From Nitrospina sp. (GTDB lineage: Bacteria; Nitrospinota; Nitrospinia; Nitrospinales; VA-1), in contig JABJCF010000039.1 in the NCBI GenBank assembly GCA_018665625.1, positions 1-20,023 of the forward strand: DNA of 20,023 bases, given 5' to 3'. The position numbers and the translations under genes are program-made. Below are positions 7,941 through 15,110 of the stretch, piece by piece (within the stretch, counting starts at the first letter, position 1; each line of letters starts with the position of its first letter). The notes below the pieces were generated by a model. It saw nothing but the letters and a program-made list of their open reading frames with translations, made no database searches and was not told the DNA's origin.

Positions 7941-8793
7941 ATTGAGACAACAGGTTCGGATGGTGTCATCCATCGATGAAATGAGAGAAATATCAAAATC
8001 ATTTCATGGGTCCACCCTTGGGTTTGTTCCAACAATGGGATCTTTGCACGATGGACATATGAGTTTGGTCAAACAATCCCTGAAAATTTGCGACCATACC
8101 GTTGTGAGCATTTTCGTTAATCCCAGGCAGTTTGGTCCGAATGAAGACTTGGACGTCTACCCGCATGACTTGGAAGGAGATATAGAAAAACTCGAATTGG
8201 CGGGTGTTGATGTGCTTTTTCATCCCAACAGGGAAACTATTTACCCCCGAGGATTCAAAACCCACGTGCAGGTAGATGAAATAACGCAGCACTTATGTGG
8301 AAATAGTCGACCAGAACTTTTTAAAGGTGTAGCAACGGTTGTATTAAAACTATTCAATATCGTCCACCCACAACACGTATTCTTTGGAGAAAAAGACTGG
8401 CAACAGCTTGCTGTAATTGAGACCCTGGTTAGAGATTTAAACTTGGATATCTGCGTCAACAGAGTTCCTTTGGTTCGTGAGCCTGATGGACTAGCCATGA
8501 GTTCGCGTAACCGCAACCTCTCCCCAGAAGAAAGAACAAAAGCTCTTTCTCTTTCAAAGTCATTGCAAAGTGCAAAAGACCAAATTCTCCAAGGCATCAC
8601 CTCAGCAAGCCAACTACGCGAAAGCATAAAAAAAATAATTTTTGCTGAATCTGGAACCCAAATTGATTATATATCGATTTGTGACCCCACAAGTTTACAG
8701 GAAAAAGAAGAAGTCAAAGGCCGGACGTTGATCGCCCTGGCAGTAAAAATCGGGCCTGCCCGACTCATTGATAATTGCATTGTAGAGGATTAG
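7930..8793 (+). CDS. panC: pantothenate synthetase (pantoate-beta-alanine ligase)
   Basis: Joins pantoate and beta-alanine with ATP through a pantoyl-adenylate intermediate, forming pantothenate. It has 287 residues, normal for the family. Family marks are 'FVPTMGSLHDGHMSLV' (33-47, the HIGH-like nucleotide-binding motif), 'FVNPRQFGPNEDLDVYPHD', 'GEKDWQQL' (153-160) and 'REPDGLAMSSRN' (183-194, the KMSKS-like region). The ATG overlaps the panB 3' end by 11 nt and has AGGTG 5 nt upstream, so the two are translationally coupled. panD starts 3 nt after its stop. Its substrates come from PanB (through a ketopantoate reductase not seen here) and PanD. Confidence 0.97.
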   Translation: MATELRQQVRMVSSIDEMREISKSFHGSTLGFVPTMGSLHDGHMSLVKQSLKICDHTVVSIFVNPRQFGPNEDLDVYPHDLEGDIEKLELAGVDVLFHPNRETIYPRGFKTHVQVDEITQHLCGNSRPELFKGVATVVLKLFNIVHPQHVFFGEKDWQQLAVIETLVRDLNLDICVNRVPLVREPDGLAMSSRNRNLSPEERTKALSLSKSLQSAKDQILQGITSASQLRESIKKIIFAESGTQIDYISICDPTSLQEKEEVKGRTLIALAVKIGPARLIDNCIVED

Positions 8794-8796
8794 AAA

Positions 8797-9150
8797 TTGC
8801 AAAGAATAATGTTAAAATCTAAGCTTCACCGAGCCACAGTGACAGCAACCGAGATTGATTATGAAGGCAGCATTGCCATTGATGAAGATTTGCTGGAACA
8901 GGTCGATATTCGGCCCTACGAACAAGTCCACATATACAATATTAATAGTGGAAGCCGATTTATTACCTACGTGATAACTGCTGAACGAGGTTCCGGAACC
9001 TTTTCCATCAATGGAGCGGCAGCTCGCCTCGCACAGATAAATGATCGCATCATTGTTGCGGCTTATGGTAATATAGATACCGATAAGGAAACCCATCAGC
9101 CTAAAGTCTTACTCCTTGATGCAACCAATAAGGTTGTGGAAGGTTCTTAG
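8797..9150 (+). CDS. panD: aspartate 1-decarboxylase proenzyme (TTG start)
   Basis: Pyruvoyl enzyme that makes beta-alanine from aspartate for PanC. The 117-residue proenzyme cleaves itself at Gly24-Ser25 ('DYEGSIAID'), turning Ser25 into the pyruvoyl group. Numbering from the TTG at 8797 puts the family residues exactly where they are in E. coli PanD: K9, H11, Y22, G24, S25, R54, T57 and Y58. GAGG (8785-8788) lies 8 nt before this TTG, while the next ATG (8809) has a poor site and would remove four conserved residues, so the TTG start is well supported. It starts 3 nt after panC and completes a panBCD cluster. The gene for the ketopantoate reductase (panE) is not in the window. Confidence 0.96.
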   Translation: MQRIMLKSKLHRATVTATEIDYEGSIAIDEDLLEQVDIRPYEQVHIYNINSGSRFITYVITAERGSGTFSINGAAARLAQINDRIIVAAYGNIDTDKETHQPKVLLLDATNKVVEGS

Positions 9151-9161
9151 TTTCTAAACGC

Positions 9162-9186
9162 GGGCAAAAATTTGTTTTTATTGCCC
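9162..9186 (+). other. hairpin between panD and the TPR gene
   Basis: GGGCAA (9162-9167) and TTGCCC (9181-9186) form a six-pair stem around a T-rich loop, with extra A/T pairs possible inside. No T-run follows it, so it is not a standard terminator. It may slow transcription or protect the panD 3' end, leaving the downstream gene at lower expression. Confidence 0.4.
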
Positions 9187-9208
9187 CTTAATATATGTAG
9201 AGGTTAAG

Positions 9209-9982
9209 TTGGCAGAAATATTTAATTACTTGGCAATCGGATTTATGCTTTGGATGTGCATGGACTGCATTCAAAGACGCGAGCACTTTGTCTGGATAAT
9301 CATCATTATCCTGCTTCCGCCCATAGGGGCAGTTGCGTATTTCTTTGCAATAAAAAACCGAGCCAGCAGCAGTGGAGCCACACAAGGCGGAGGAGGAACC
9401 CTCATTCCTTTTGGCAAAACAGAGAAAAAAGAAGTCGAAACAGATGAAACGCTGCAATTAAAAGAATTGATTGGTAAATACCAAAAAGCCTATCACTACG
9501 AAAAACTAGGACAGGCCTATGTGGAACAGAAAAACTATGACTCTGCCATTGCTAATTTTGAAGAAGCCATTCAAAAAGATCCAGAAATGCTGGAAGCAAG
9601 ATACGGCCTGGCAAAATGTCTTCATGGTTTGAAACGGTACGACGAAGCCGCCGCTGTATTAGAAAAACTAACCACCCTCGACAAAAAATACGACTACGGC
9701 AACGCTATTTTTGGATTAGCGGAATGCTATCGTATGGGGGGAGATGACGAAAAAGCGTTAGCTACCTACGGTGAGGTAATCAACTCCTTCCATTTTTTCA
9801 AAGCCTATTACCACTATGCCCGTTTGTTAGATAAAAATGGCAAGAAGCAAGAAGCCATCGATTATATGAAAAGCATTGTAGGCTCTTCGAAAGACCTTCC
9901 CGATTACAAATTGGAAAAAGAACGTTTCTGGATTGATGAAGCCTACAAATATCTAAGAAAAAACGGCATCGAGTTAGCTTAA
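9209..9982 (+). CDS. PLDc_N-like membrane anchor with TPR repeats
   Basis: Protein of 257 residues. The N-terminus has two hydrophobic helices (about residues 5-20 and 28-46, 'FVWIIIIILLPPIGAVAYFF'), a pattern seen in the short PLDc_N domain found ahead of membrane phospholipase-D-like proteins, but no HKD nuclease motif follows. A Gly/Ser-rich linker leads into at least three TPR repeats from about residue 93 ('KAYHYEKLGQAYVEQKNYDSAIANFEEAIQKDP'-type helices, split by one degenerate unit), which suggests a cytoplasmic protein-docking platform tethered to the inner membrane. The start is TTG 9209: GAGG (9200-9203) lies 5 nt upstream and the first membrane helix would be cut by the next ATG (9247). 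It follows panD by 58 nt and precedes an XRE regulator by 27 nt. Partners are unknown. Confidence 0.88.
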   Translation: MAEIFNYLAIGFMLWMCMDCIQRREHFVWIIIIILLPPIGAVAYFFAIKNRASSSGATQGGGGTLIPFGKTEKKEVETDETLQLKELIGKYQKAYHYEKLGQAYVEQKNYDSAIANFEEAIQKDPEMLEARYGLAKCLHGLKRYDEAAAVLEKLTTLDKKYDYGNAIFGLAECYRMGGDDEKALATYGEVINSFHFFKAYYHYARLLDKNGKKQEAIDYMKSIVGSSKDLPDYKLEKERFWIDEAYKYLRKNGIELA

Positions 9983-10009
9983 AACCCTCAGGGTAAGAGC
10001 CTAAGGATT

Positions 10010-10564
10010 ATGACTGTCCTCTCCGACAACTTAAAAACAATTCGGAAAAATCTCAACTGCACGCAAATGGCTCTGTCCGAAGTCCTGGAAATCGGATTCA
10101 GAACCTACGTCCGCTATGAAGCGGGGGAAAGAGATGCTCCGGTTTCAGTCCTAGTCAAACTAGCGCGGTTGGGCAACGTATCCCTTGATCGTTTATTGAC
10201 TACCAAAATTTTACCAGAAGATTTACAAACACCTGACCAGGAAAAACTTCCTACTTCAAAAGAACCTCTGGAAGTCATTGGTGGTGGATTGGAAGAAGGA
10301 CGCCTGATGTTCAAAGGACTGCTGAACGACAATCTCATCAGCACCAGCAAAGAAGAGCAAAAGTTGCTAACCTTATTCCGAAACATGAATGCCAGCAATC
10401 GCGAGAAGTTCCTCCTCGATGCCGAATGGGTATTCACCAATACCCGCAAATCGGTTCGTTACCGCAAACCCAAAAAAATTCCCCGCAAAGAAGAAAAAGC
10501 CAAAACCGCCATCAAGCTGAGAAAATTGGCGAAATCCATCAAAAAAATCACCGTCCGCGGCTAA
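10010..10564 (+). CDS. XRE/Cro-CI-type helix-turn-helix protein
   Basis: DNA-binding protein of 184 residues. The first ~60 residues are a Cro/CI-type HTH: 'DNLKTIRKNLNCTQMALSEVLEIGFRTYVRYEAGERDAPVSVLVKLARLGNVSLDRLL', with the recognition helix around 'FRTYVRYEAGER'. A middle acidic part ('GGGLEEGRLMFKGLL') and a helical segment follow, and the C-terminus is strongly basic (Lys/Arg-rich from about residue 142), which could add non-specific DNA or RNA binding. No metabolite-binding or peptidase domain is visible. AAGG sits a few nt before the ATG. It is the last gene in the plus-strand run and is followed by a GC hairpin at 10564-10580. It may regulate itself or its neighbour; no operator could be identified with confidence. 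Confidence 0.88.
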   Translation: MTVLSDNLKTIRKNLNCTQMALSEVLEIGFRTYVRYEAGERDAPVSVLVKLARLGNVSLDRLLTTKILPEDLQTPDQEKLPTSKEPLEVIGGGLEEGRLMFKGLLNDNLISTSKEEQKLLTLFRNMNASNREKFLLDAEWVFTNTRKSVRYRKPKKIPRKEEKAKTAIKLRKLAKSIKKITVRG

Positions 10565-10580
10565 CCGGCGAGCCGCCGGT
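10564..10580 (+). terminator. GC-rich hairpin after the XRE gene
   Basis: ACCGGCG (10564-10570), loop AGC, CGCCGGT (10574-10580): a perfect seven-pair stem beginning on the last base of the XRE stop codon. No T-run follows, so it is not a standard intrinsic terminator, but position and stability suit 3'-end formation or protection. Confidence 0.35.
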
Positions 10581-10668
10581 GGCAATGGGTCTATTCCTAT
10601 AAAGCGAAACAAAAAATTTTGGCTTTTCCTATAGGTTCGCAAACATTTCTTCAAAGCAAACCTTTTCC

Positions 10669-10745
10669 AACCACAGATGAACACCGATACCAATACCCGT
10701 CTGCACGTCATCGCGAGCAACTGGAGGGAGTGTGGCAATCCAGTC
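10669..10745. repeat. two adjacent dispersed-repeat-like segments
   Basis: The first part (10669-10689, 'accacagatgaacaccgat') resembles the 'accacagatgaacacagat' motif scattered between genes in many unrelated bacterial genomes. The second (10706-10745) reads 'cgtcatcgcgagcaactg' then 'gagggagtgtggcaatccag' and resembles the common 'cgtcattgcgag...gagggagcgtggcaatc' intergenic element, whose ends (ATTGC/GCAAT) pair. This identification is from memory of such motifs; only one copy of each is in the window, so copy number cannot be shown here. Confidence 0.5.
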
Positions 10746-10961
10746 TTGAGTATTACCCATGTGCAAAATTTTTATCCATACGATATAACTTGAAACAGTT
10801 AAAACCAACAGGTGGGCATTAGAGAAAAGTCCTATCGAATGACTACTAGCAAATCATCAAGCAATCAGAAATCCAAGGCTTGTTGCCGCAGAGGCAGCTA
10901 ACAGTTGCCCTTTAAGCCGAGACAACCCCTCGTCTGCCAAATAGAGTTATTGCTATTGCCT

Positions 10962-10975
10962 CCCACGCTAGTGGG
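10962..10975 (-). terminator. small hairpin directly after mutL
   Basis: CCCAC-loop-GTGGG: a five-pair stem with a four-base loop, starting on the base next to the mutL stop codon. No T-run follows on the minus strand, so it is a weak terminator candidate at most. Confidence 0.3.
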
Positions 10976-12826
10976 CTACTTGCGGAGGAACTTTTTAAGG
11001 ATGTCGTCCATATCGAACAGGAGGGAGATCGGTCTTCCGTGAGGACAGGTGAAAGGCATGGTCGTTTGTTCCAGGTCGGATATCAGTTTACGAATCTGGT
11101 CCAAGTTCAGGGGGTGATTCACTTTGATAGCATTCCGGCAGGACATCATGATCAGAACGTCTTCATACTTATCGTGCAGTATGTTCTCATCTCCTCCTTT
11201 GGGAAGAATTTCCAGGGTATCGCGGAGTAACTTTTCGTTGTCGATATTTTTTAGAATTGCCGGAACCGATCGCAAAAGAAATTCATTTTTACCAAAAATT
11301 TCCAGTTCCAGCCCCAACTCTTTCAAACGATCCAGATGTGGGGTCAATATTTCTGTTTCGGCTGGAGAGAACTCAACGGTCAATGGGAATAAAAGATTTT
11401 GCACCTCAATCCTTTTTTCCTTCGCTGCCTCGCGGAACCTTTCATACAAGATACGTTCATGCGCCACATGTTGATCCACCACCAGCAATCCCTTTTTTCC
11501 CTGCATGATGATGAATGAGCTTTCCAACTGCCCCAGAGGTTCGAATTCAGAATAAATCAGATTAGCCACTGGCACCGGTGGTTTATCAAATCCCATGACC
11601 TGCTGCGGTGAAGAAGAGACTGGCGAATGGAAGCCATGCGATCCGGTCATCTTCCTTAAAGCTTCCGAAAGATTGCCCTGTTGCGGAACAGATGAAGGCT
11701 CATTGAATCTACTCGCCCATGAAGGTGACTCTTGTTTATAAGCAGGCGTTTCATAATTAGAACTTATAGGAATATCATCAATGGCGGAACGAACATTTTC
11801 AACTGGACTCTGCAAATTTCTCTCAAGGGCTTCGCGGATGCTGCGTGATACGAATTGATGGACATCCTGCTGAAATGCGAACCGCACTTCTGCCTTAGAG
11901 GGATGGACATTCACATCCAGCAATTTCGGATCCATTGTCAGATATAAAAATAGTGCGGGATGCTGACCTTTAGGTAATAAATGGCTGTACCCCTGTTGCG
12001 TAGCATGAAGAATCACTTTATCGCGAACGAATCGTCCGTTGATGAAGCAATATTGTGCGGATCGATTTGACCGGGTAAAGACCGGGTTTGAAACGTACCC
12101 ATCTAATCGATAATCCCCAGAGCTTGATTGCACTTGAACCAGTGATTTGGAAAGGTCTGCGCCAAAAAGTTCTGCAATACGGTAATGAATCTGGTCGGTG
12201 GGCAATGTCTGGATAACATCACGTCCATTATGCGTCAACTGAAACTGAATGGCCGGGTAGGCCAGCGCCTGTTGCGTAACTACCTGAGTGATATGGGAAA
12301 ATTCGGTTGAATCGCCTTTCAGGAATTTACTTCGCGCCGGAGTCACGTAAAATAATTGAGCGACTTCTATTGTTGTTCCTTGAGGACAGGCGAAATCCTT
12401 CTCTTCTATCAGGGCACCCCCTTCAACAACAATCAGCTTCCCTCCCTGAGTTTCACTGCGGGCACTGGTACATCGGACTTTTGCCACCGAAGCAATACTG
12501 GGCAAAGCTTCGCCACGAAAACCAAGGGACTGAATAGTTTCCAGATCACTGAACTCAGAAATTTTACTGGTTGCATGTCGGGAAAAAGCGATCTTGCATT
12601 CTTCTGGAAGCATTCCCATGCCATTATCCATAATGCGGATTTTCTTTTTGCCACCGCCCTCAATATCAAGACGAATCAGAGTGGCCCCTGCATCGATAGA
12701 GTTTTCCACCAATTCCTTGACCACAGAGGCGGGCCGTTCGACTACCTCCCCTGCCGCTATCTGATTAGCCAGATCGTCAGAGAGAACTCGGATTTGAGGT
12801 TTATTTGTATCTGTGGATGTGGGCAT
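10976..12826 (-). CDS. mutL: DNA mismatch repair protein MutL (endonuclease type)
   Basis: Links mismatch recognition by MutS to strand removal. The 616-residue protein has an N-terminal GHKL ATPase: 'VVKELVENSIDAG' (E38, N42), 'IMDNGMGM' (D67), 'RHATSKI' and 'GFRGEAL' (102-108), then the S5-like fold with 'CFINGRFVRDK' and 'DVNVHPSKAEVRF'. A proline- and serine-rich linker (about 340-420) leads to the C-terminal dimerisation and nuclease domain. The metal motif is 'DQHVAHERILYE' (451-462), matching DQHA-x2-E-x4-E except Val for Ala, with 'CRNAIK' and 'CPHGRP' near the end, as in MutL nucleases of organisms without MutH. The ATG has AAGGA 6-7 nt upstream and a perfect hairpin just before that. 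It is divergent from the Maf-like gene. Confidence 0.96.
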   Translation of the reverse strand: MPTSTDTNKPQIRVLSDDLANQIAAGEVVERPASVVKELVENSIDAGATLIRLDIEGGGKKKIRIMDNGMGMLPEECKIAFSRHATSKISEFSDLETIQSLGFRGEALPSIASVAKVRCTSARSETQGGKLIVVEGGALIEEKDFACPQGTTIEVAQLFYVTPARSKFLKGDSTEFSHITQVVTQQALAYPAIQFQLTHNGRDVIQTLPTDQIHYRIAELFGADLSKSLVQVQSSSGDYRLDGYVSNPVFTRSNRSAQYCFINGRFVRDKVILHATQQGYSHLLPKGQHPALFLYLTMDPKLLDVNVHPSKAEVRFAFQQDVHQFVSRSIREALERNLQSPVENVRSAIDDIPISSNYETPAYKQESPSWASRFNEPSSVPQQGNLSEALRKMTGSHGFHSPVSSSPQQVMGFDKPPVPVANLIYSEFEPLGQLESSFIIMQGKKGLLVVDQHVAHERILYERFREAAKEKRIEVQNLLFPLTVEFSPAETEILTPHLDRLKELGLELEIFGKNEFLLRSVPAILKNIDNEKLLRDTLEILPKGGDENILHDKYEDVLIMMSCRNAIKVNHPLNLDQIRKLISDLEQTTMPFTCPHGRPISLLFDMDDILKKFLRK

Positions 12827-12837
12827 ATAATTCCTTG

Positions 12838-12852
12838 CCAGCGTAACGCTGG
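12838..12852 (-). promoter_or_regulatory. hairpin next to the mutL ribosome-binding site
   Basis: CCAGCG-TTA-CGCTGG on the minus strand is a perfect six-pair stem with a three-base loop. It ends one or two bases before the AAGGA that serves mutL, so it could restrict ribosome access or mark a transcript 5' end. Seen in sequence; function inferred. Confidence 0.35.
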
Positions 12853-12974
12853 ATTCAATATGTCAATACTCGTAAAGCAGGCATAACTTTTGAGCTTTTT
12901 ACTATCGACCCTCTTCAAATATCCAGAAGCTTGAGGATAATTGTATCGCAATGAGGGAATAGACCAAACGGTTG

Positions 12975-12995
12975 CGGGGCTTGCCCCGTTTTTTT
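12975..12995 (+). terminator. intrinsic terminator with no upstream gene on its strand
   Basis: CGGGG (12975-12979), loop CTTG, CCCCG (12984-12988) followed by seven T (12989-12995): a compact intrinsic terminator reading only in the plus direction, since no T-run exists on the other side. It sits between divergent mutL and the Maf-like gene, 38 nt before the latter, so it must end either a short RNA or a leader transcript of the Maf-like gene. Confidence 0.65.
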
Positions 12996-13032
12996 AAAAC
13001 AAATCTAAAACGATTGCAAGTCAATTGGTGAT

Positions 13033-14478
13033 ATGATGGTAAGGACGCAATTTGGAGACCCCTCGTTGGACAATCATCTCTTCGAAAAAAATCTAACTCT
13101 GTTAAAAGACCACGTTGCAGGTCATGTGGATATTCAAAACAGGCTTCCGGGAAAAATCACCGTATTGGATGCCAATTCGGGACAACCCACCGCCCAATAC
13201 GAAAATATTTTGTTGCACAGCAAGTATGACCCGGAAAAAGAAGGAATTGATTTTTCTAAAAACATACAACCCGGCAGTCGAGTTTGTCTGTATGGATTTG
13301 GATTGGGTTATCACCTTGCCCCATTACTTGAAAAAATTGGTCCTAACGGATTCCTACTGGTCATTGAGCTCAATCCGGACATTCTAACAGCAGCAATAAA
13401 ACTTAAAGATCAAACAAATTTTTTTCAAAGTAACCGCTTTAAATTGATTTTCGGAACCGATGAGTCGCAAGTATCCAATGAAATTTCGCGCGAGATGCAC
13501 CGAATCTCAGAAACCAACCCCGATCAACTTGAGATTTTGTTCCACGCCCCCTCTTTCAAATGCCTTCCGCCAAAATTCCCTGCATTGAAAAACGCTTTAG
13601 AAATATTATTAATGGAACGCAGATTCCCAGCTGTATTTGGCAACCTGGAACAAGTCAATTACACACTCAATGAAGAAATAGTTAAAAGCTCTCCCGGGAT
13701 CAACTCACTAAAGAATAGTCATACAGGGAAACCAGGCTTTCTGGTAAGCGCCGGCCCTTCACTCGATTTTGCTTTGCCTTACCTCAAGCAAATTCAAGAC
13801 AACTTCCTTATAACATGCGTCGACACAGCTTTCCCTGTCCTTCTACAAAATGGCATTCATCCAGAATATGTTTTTTCTCTAGATCCACAATCGGAGAGTG
13901 CTTTTCATTTTGCAGAATACAAAAGCGGATCAACCAAACTTGTTTTCACACCCACTGCAAACCACGATGTTTTAAAAAACTTTCCTGGCGACTGCTTTGT
14001 TGTATATAAGGAAGGCCACTCTCTTTTACAACACGAGGAAGTGGAAATAGAAAAAAAGGGAATCACACAAGCAGGGGGTTCAGTGTCTTGCCTGGGAGTG
14101 GATGCACTGATTCAATTCGGGTGCAACCCCATATTTCTTGTAGGACAAGATTGCGCATTAACGGGCAATCGCTATTATTCAAAGCATACGCGTTTCAATC
14201 AACAACTCATTCTCAAAATTAGCGAGGCTTTCCAACTCGAAAAACTTCACAAAATAAAATTCCAGGAAAAAAATCCTGTAAAAATTATTAGCACGTATGA
14301 AAAAGAGATCATGACCGACCAGGTGATGTACAGCTATTTACGCAACCTGGAACAAATCGCAAATCAAAACAAAGAAACGCAAATTTACAATTTATGCTCT
14401 CAAGGAGCCGCCATTGATGGTGTTAGAACTCTGAACTCGATCAGCGAATTAAAGCGTTGGTTTTCGGAAACCTTATGA
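13033..14478 (+). CDS. Maf-type glycosyltransferase-like protein (DUF115/MptE-like)
   Basis: Protein of 481 residues of the Maf (motility-associated factor)/DUF115 group, also labelled 6-hydroxymethylpterin pyrophosphokinase MptE-like. Known members transfer nonulosonic acids (pseudaminic or legionaminic acid) to flagellin or other acceptors. The N-terminal half has a Rossmann-like 'VCLYGFGLGYHLAPLLEKIGPNGFLLVIE'. The DUF115 core follows from about residue 235: 'GFLVSAGPSLDFALPYL', 'ITCVDTAFPVLLQNGIHPEYVFSLDPQ', 'GGSVSCLGVDALIQFGCNPIFLVGQDCALTGNRYYS'. ATG 13033 and 13036 are both possible; GGTG is 5 nt before the second. No flagellin or sugar-synthesis genes are in the window, so the acceptor is unknown. 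Its stop overlaps the ATG of the downstream TPR gene. Confidence 0.88.
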   Translation: MMVRTQFGDPSLDNHLFEKNLTLLKDHVAGHVDIQNRLPGKITVLDANSGQPTAQYENILLHSKYDPEKEGIDFSKNIQPGSRVCLYGFGLGYHLAPLLEKIGPNGFLLVIELNPDILTAAIKLKDQTNFFQSNRFKLIFGTDESQVSNEISREMHRISETNPDQLEILFHAPSFKCLPPKFPALKNALEILLMERRFPAVFGNLEQVNYTLNEEIVKSSPGINSLKNSHTGKPGFLVSAGPSLDFALPYLKQIQDNFLITCVDTAFPVLLQNGIHPEYVFSLDPQSESAFHFAEYKSGSTKLVFTPTANHDVLKNFPGDCFVVYKEGHSLLQHEEVEIEKKGITQAGGSVSCLGVDALIQFGCNPIFLVGQDCALTGNRYYSKHTRFNQQLILKISEAFQLEKLHKIKFQEKNPVKIISTYEKEIMTDQVMYSYLRNLEQIANQNKETQIYNLCSQGAAIDGVRTLNSISELKRWFSETL

Positions 14479-15110
14479 AATTCTCAAAATATCTGCCCCA
14501 CTTAGGACTTGTAGCCCTGATCGTTTTTCTAATAACAGATACTTCGCCAATAATTTTAGACAAAACTTCAAACCCAGAAAAAAATATAAATGAAGGAAGC
14601 CATAGCGAGGGCAGTCACAAAGAAGGCAGCAACGGTCAAAACCTTCCCCAGGAAGAAAAAGAAAAAAGAATGGGAATCTTCCACTACAACGAAGGCAACA
14701 AGAACTTCAAGGCAGGACAATATGACGAAGCAATAACAAACTACAAAAAGGCGCTACACCACAATAAAAATTTCAAAGAAGCCACTATAAATCTCAGCAC
14801 GGCTTACATGAAAATCTCGAATTTTGATAAAGCGTTAGAAACTCTGCAGATGGGATTAGCACTGGACTCGGAAAACCCGCACATCCATTACAATTATGCC
14901 TGCTATTATTCTTTAACCGACCAACCCAAAGCCAGTCTGGAAAAACTAAAAGCAGCAATTCAATTTGGTTTTAACAACTTAGAGCAGATAAAAACAGACT
15001 CTGATTTGGAGAAACTCAGGCAGTCGCCTGAGTTTAACAACTGGTCTCTTGCATCAAACAGCTTATTTGATAGGAATCAAGGCGACCTGACCCGTGGGGT
15101 TGATCTTTAA
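14475..15110 (+). CDS. membrane-anchored TPR protein
   Basis: Protein of 211 residues. Residues 9-22 form one membrane helix or uncleaved signal ('HLGLVALIVFLI'). A low-complexity stretch follows (39-54, 'NEGSHSEGSHKEGSNG', three EGS-type repeats), then a TPR domain: TPR1 about 68-101 ('MGIFHYNEGNKNFKAGQYDEA'), TPR2 102-135, TPR3 136-169. The C-terminal 'LEQIKTDSDLEKLRQSPEFNNW' is typical of the end of TPR proteins of this kind. The ATG overlaps the Maf-like stop codon (ATGA), which supports this start over an upstream TTG and makes translation coupling likely. The last 48 nt lie antisense to the end of rnd. The repeats most likely serve protein-protein contacts at the outer face of the inner membrane; the pairing with Maf suggests a role in surface glycosylation or assembly, which is inference. 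Confidence 0.87.
   Translation: MKFSKYLPHLGLVALIVFLITDTSPIILDKTSNPEKNINEGSHSEGSHKEGSNGQNLPQEEKEKRMGIFHYNEGNKNFKAGQYDEAITNYKKALHHNKNFKEATINLSTAYMKISNFDKALETLQMGLALDSENPHIHYNYACYYSLTDQPKASLEKLKAAIQFGFNNLEQIKTDSDLEKLRQSPEFNNWSLASNSLFDRNQGDLTRGVDL

Larger units (their letters stand above)
10565..10975. other. gene-free stretch of about 410 nt
   Basis: No credible gene lies here; the open frames that cross it have no family look and overlap repeat-like DNA. From left to right it holds the GC hairpin at its start, an AT-rich part with CCTATA/TATAGG (10596-10635), two dispersed-repeat-like segments (10669-10745), an AT-rich part, a segment that can fold extensively (about 10877-10945) and a CCCAC-GCTA-GTGGG hairpin (10962-10975) directly after the mutL stop codon. 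Confidence 0.7.

Noticed and set aside
10373..10738. 121-residue minus-strand frame opposite the XRE gene
   Set aside because: It lies mostly antisense to a clear HTH gene and its content is a shadow of that gene's Lys-rich tail.
10619..10822. 67-residue plus-strand open frame in the gap before mutL
   Set aside because: It runs through the dispersed-repeat-like segments and has no ribosome site or family look.
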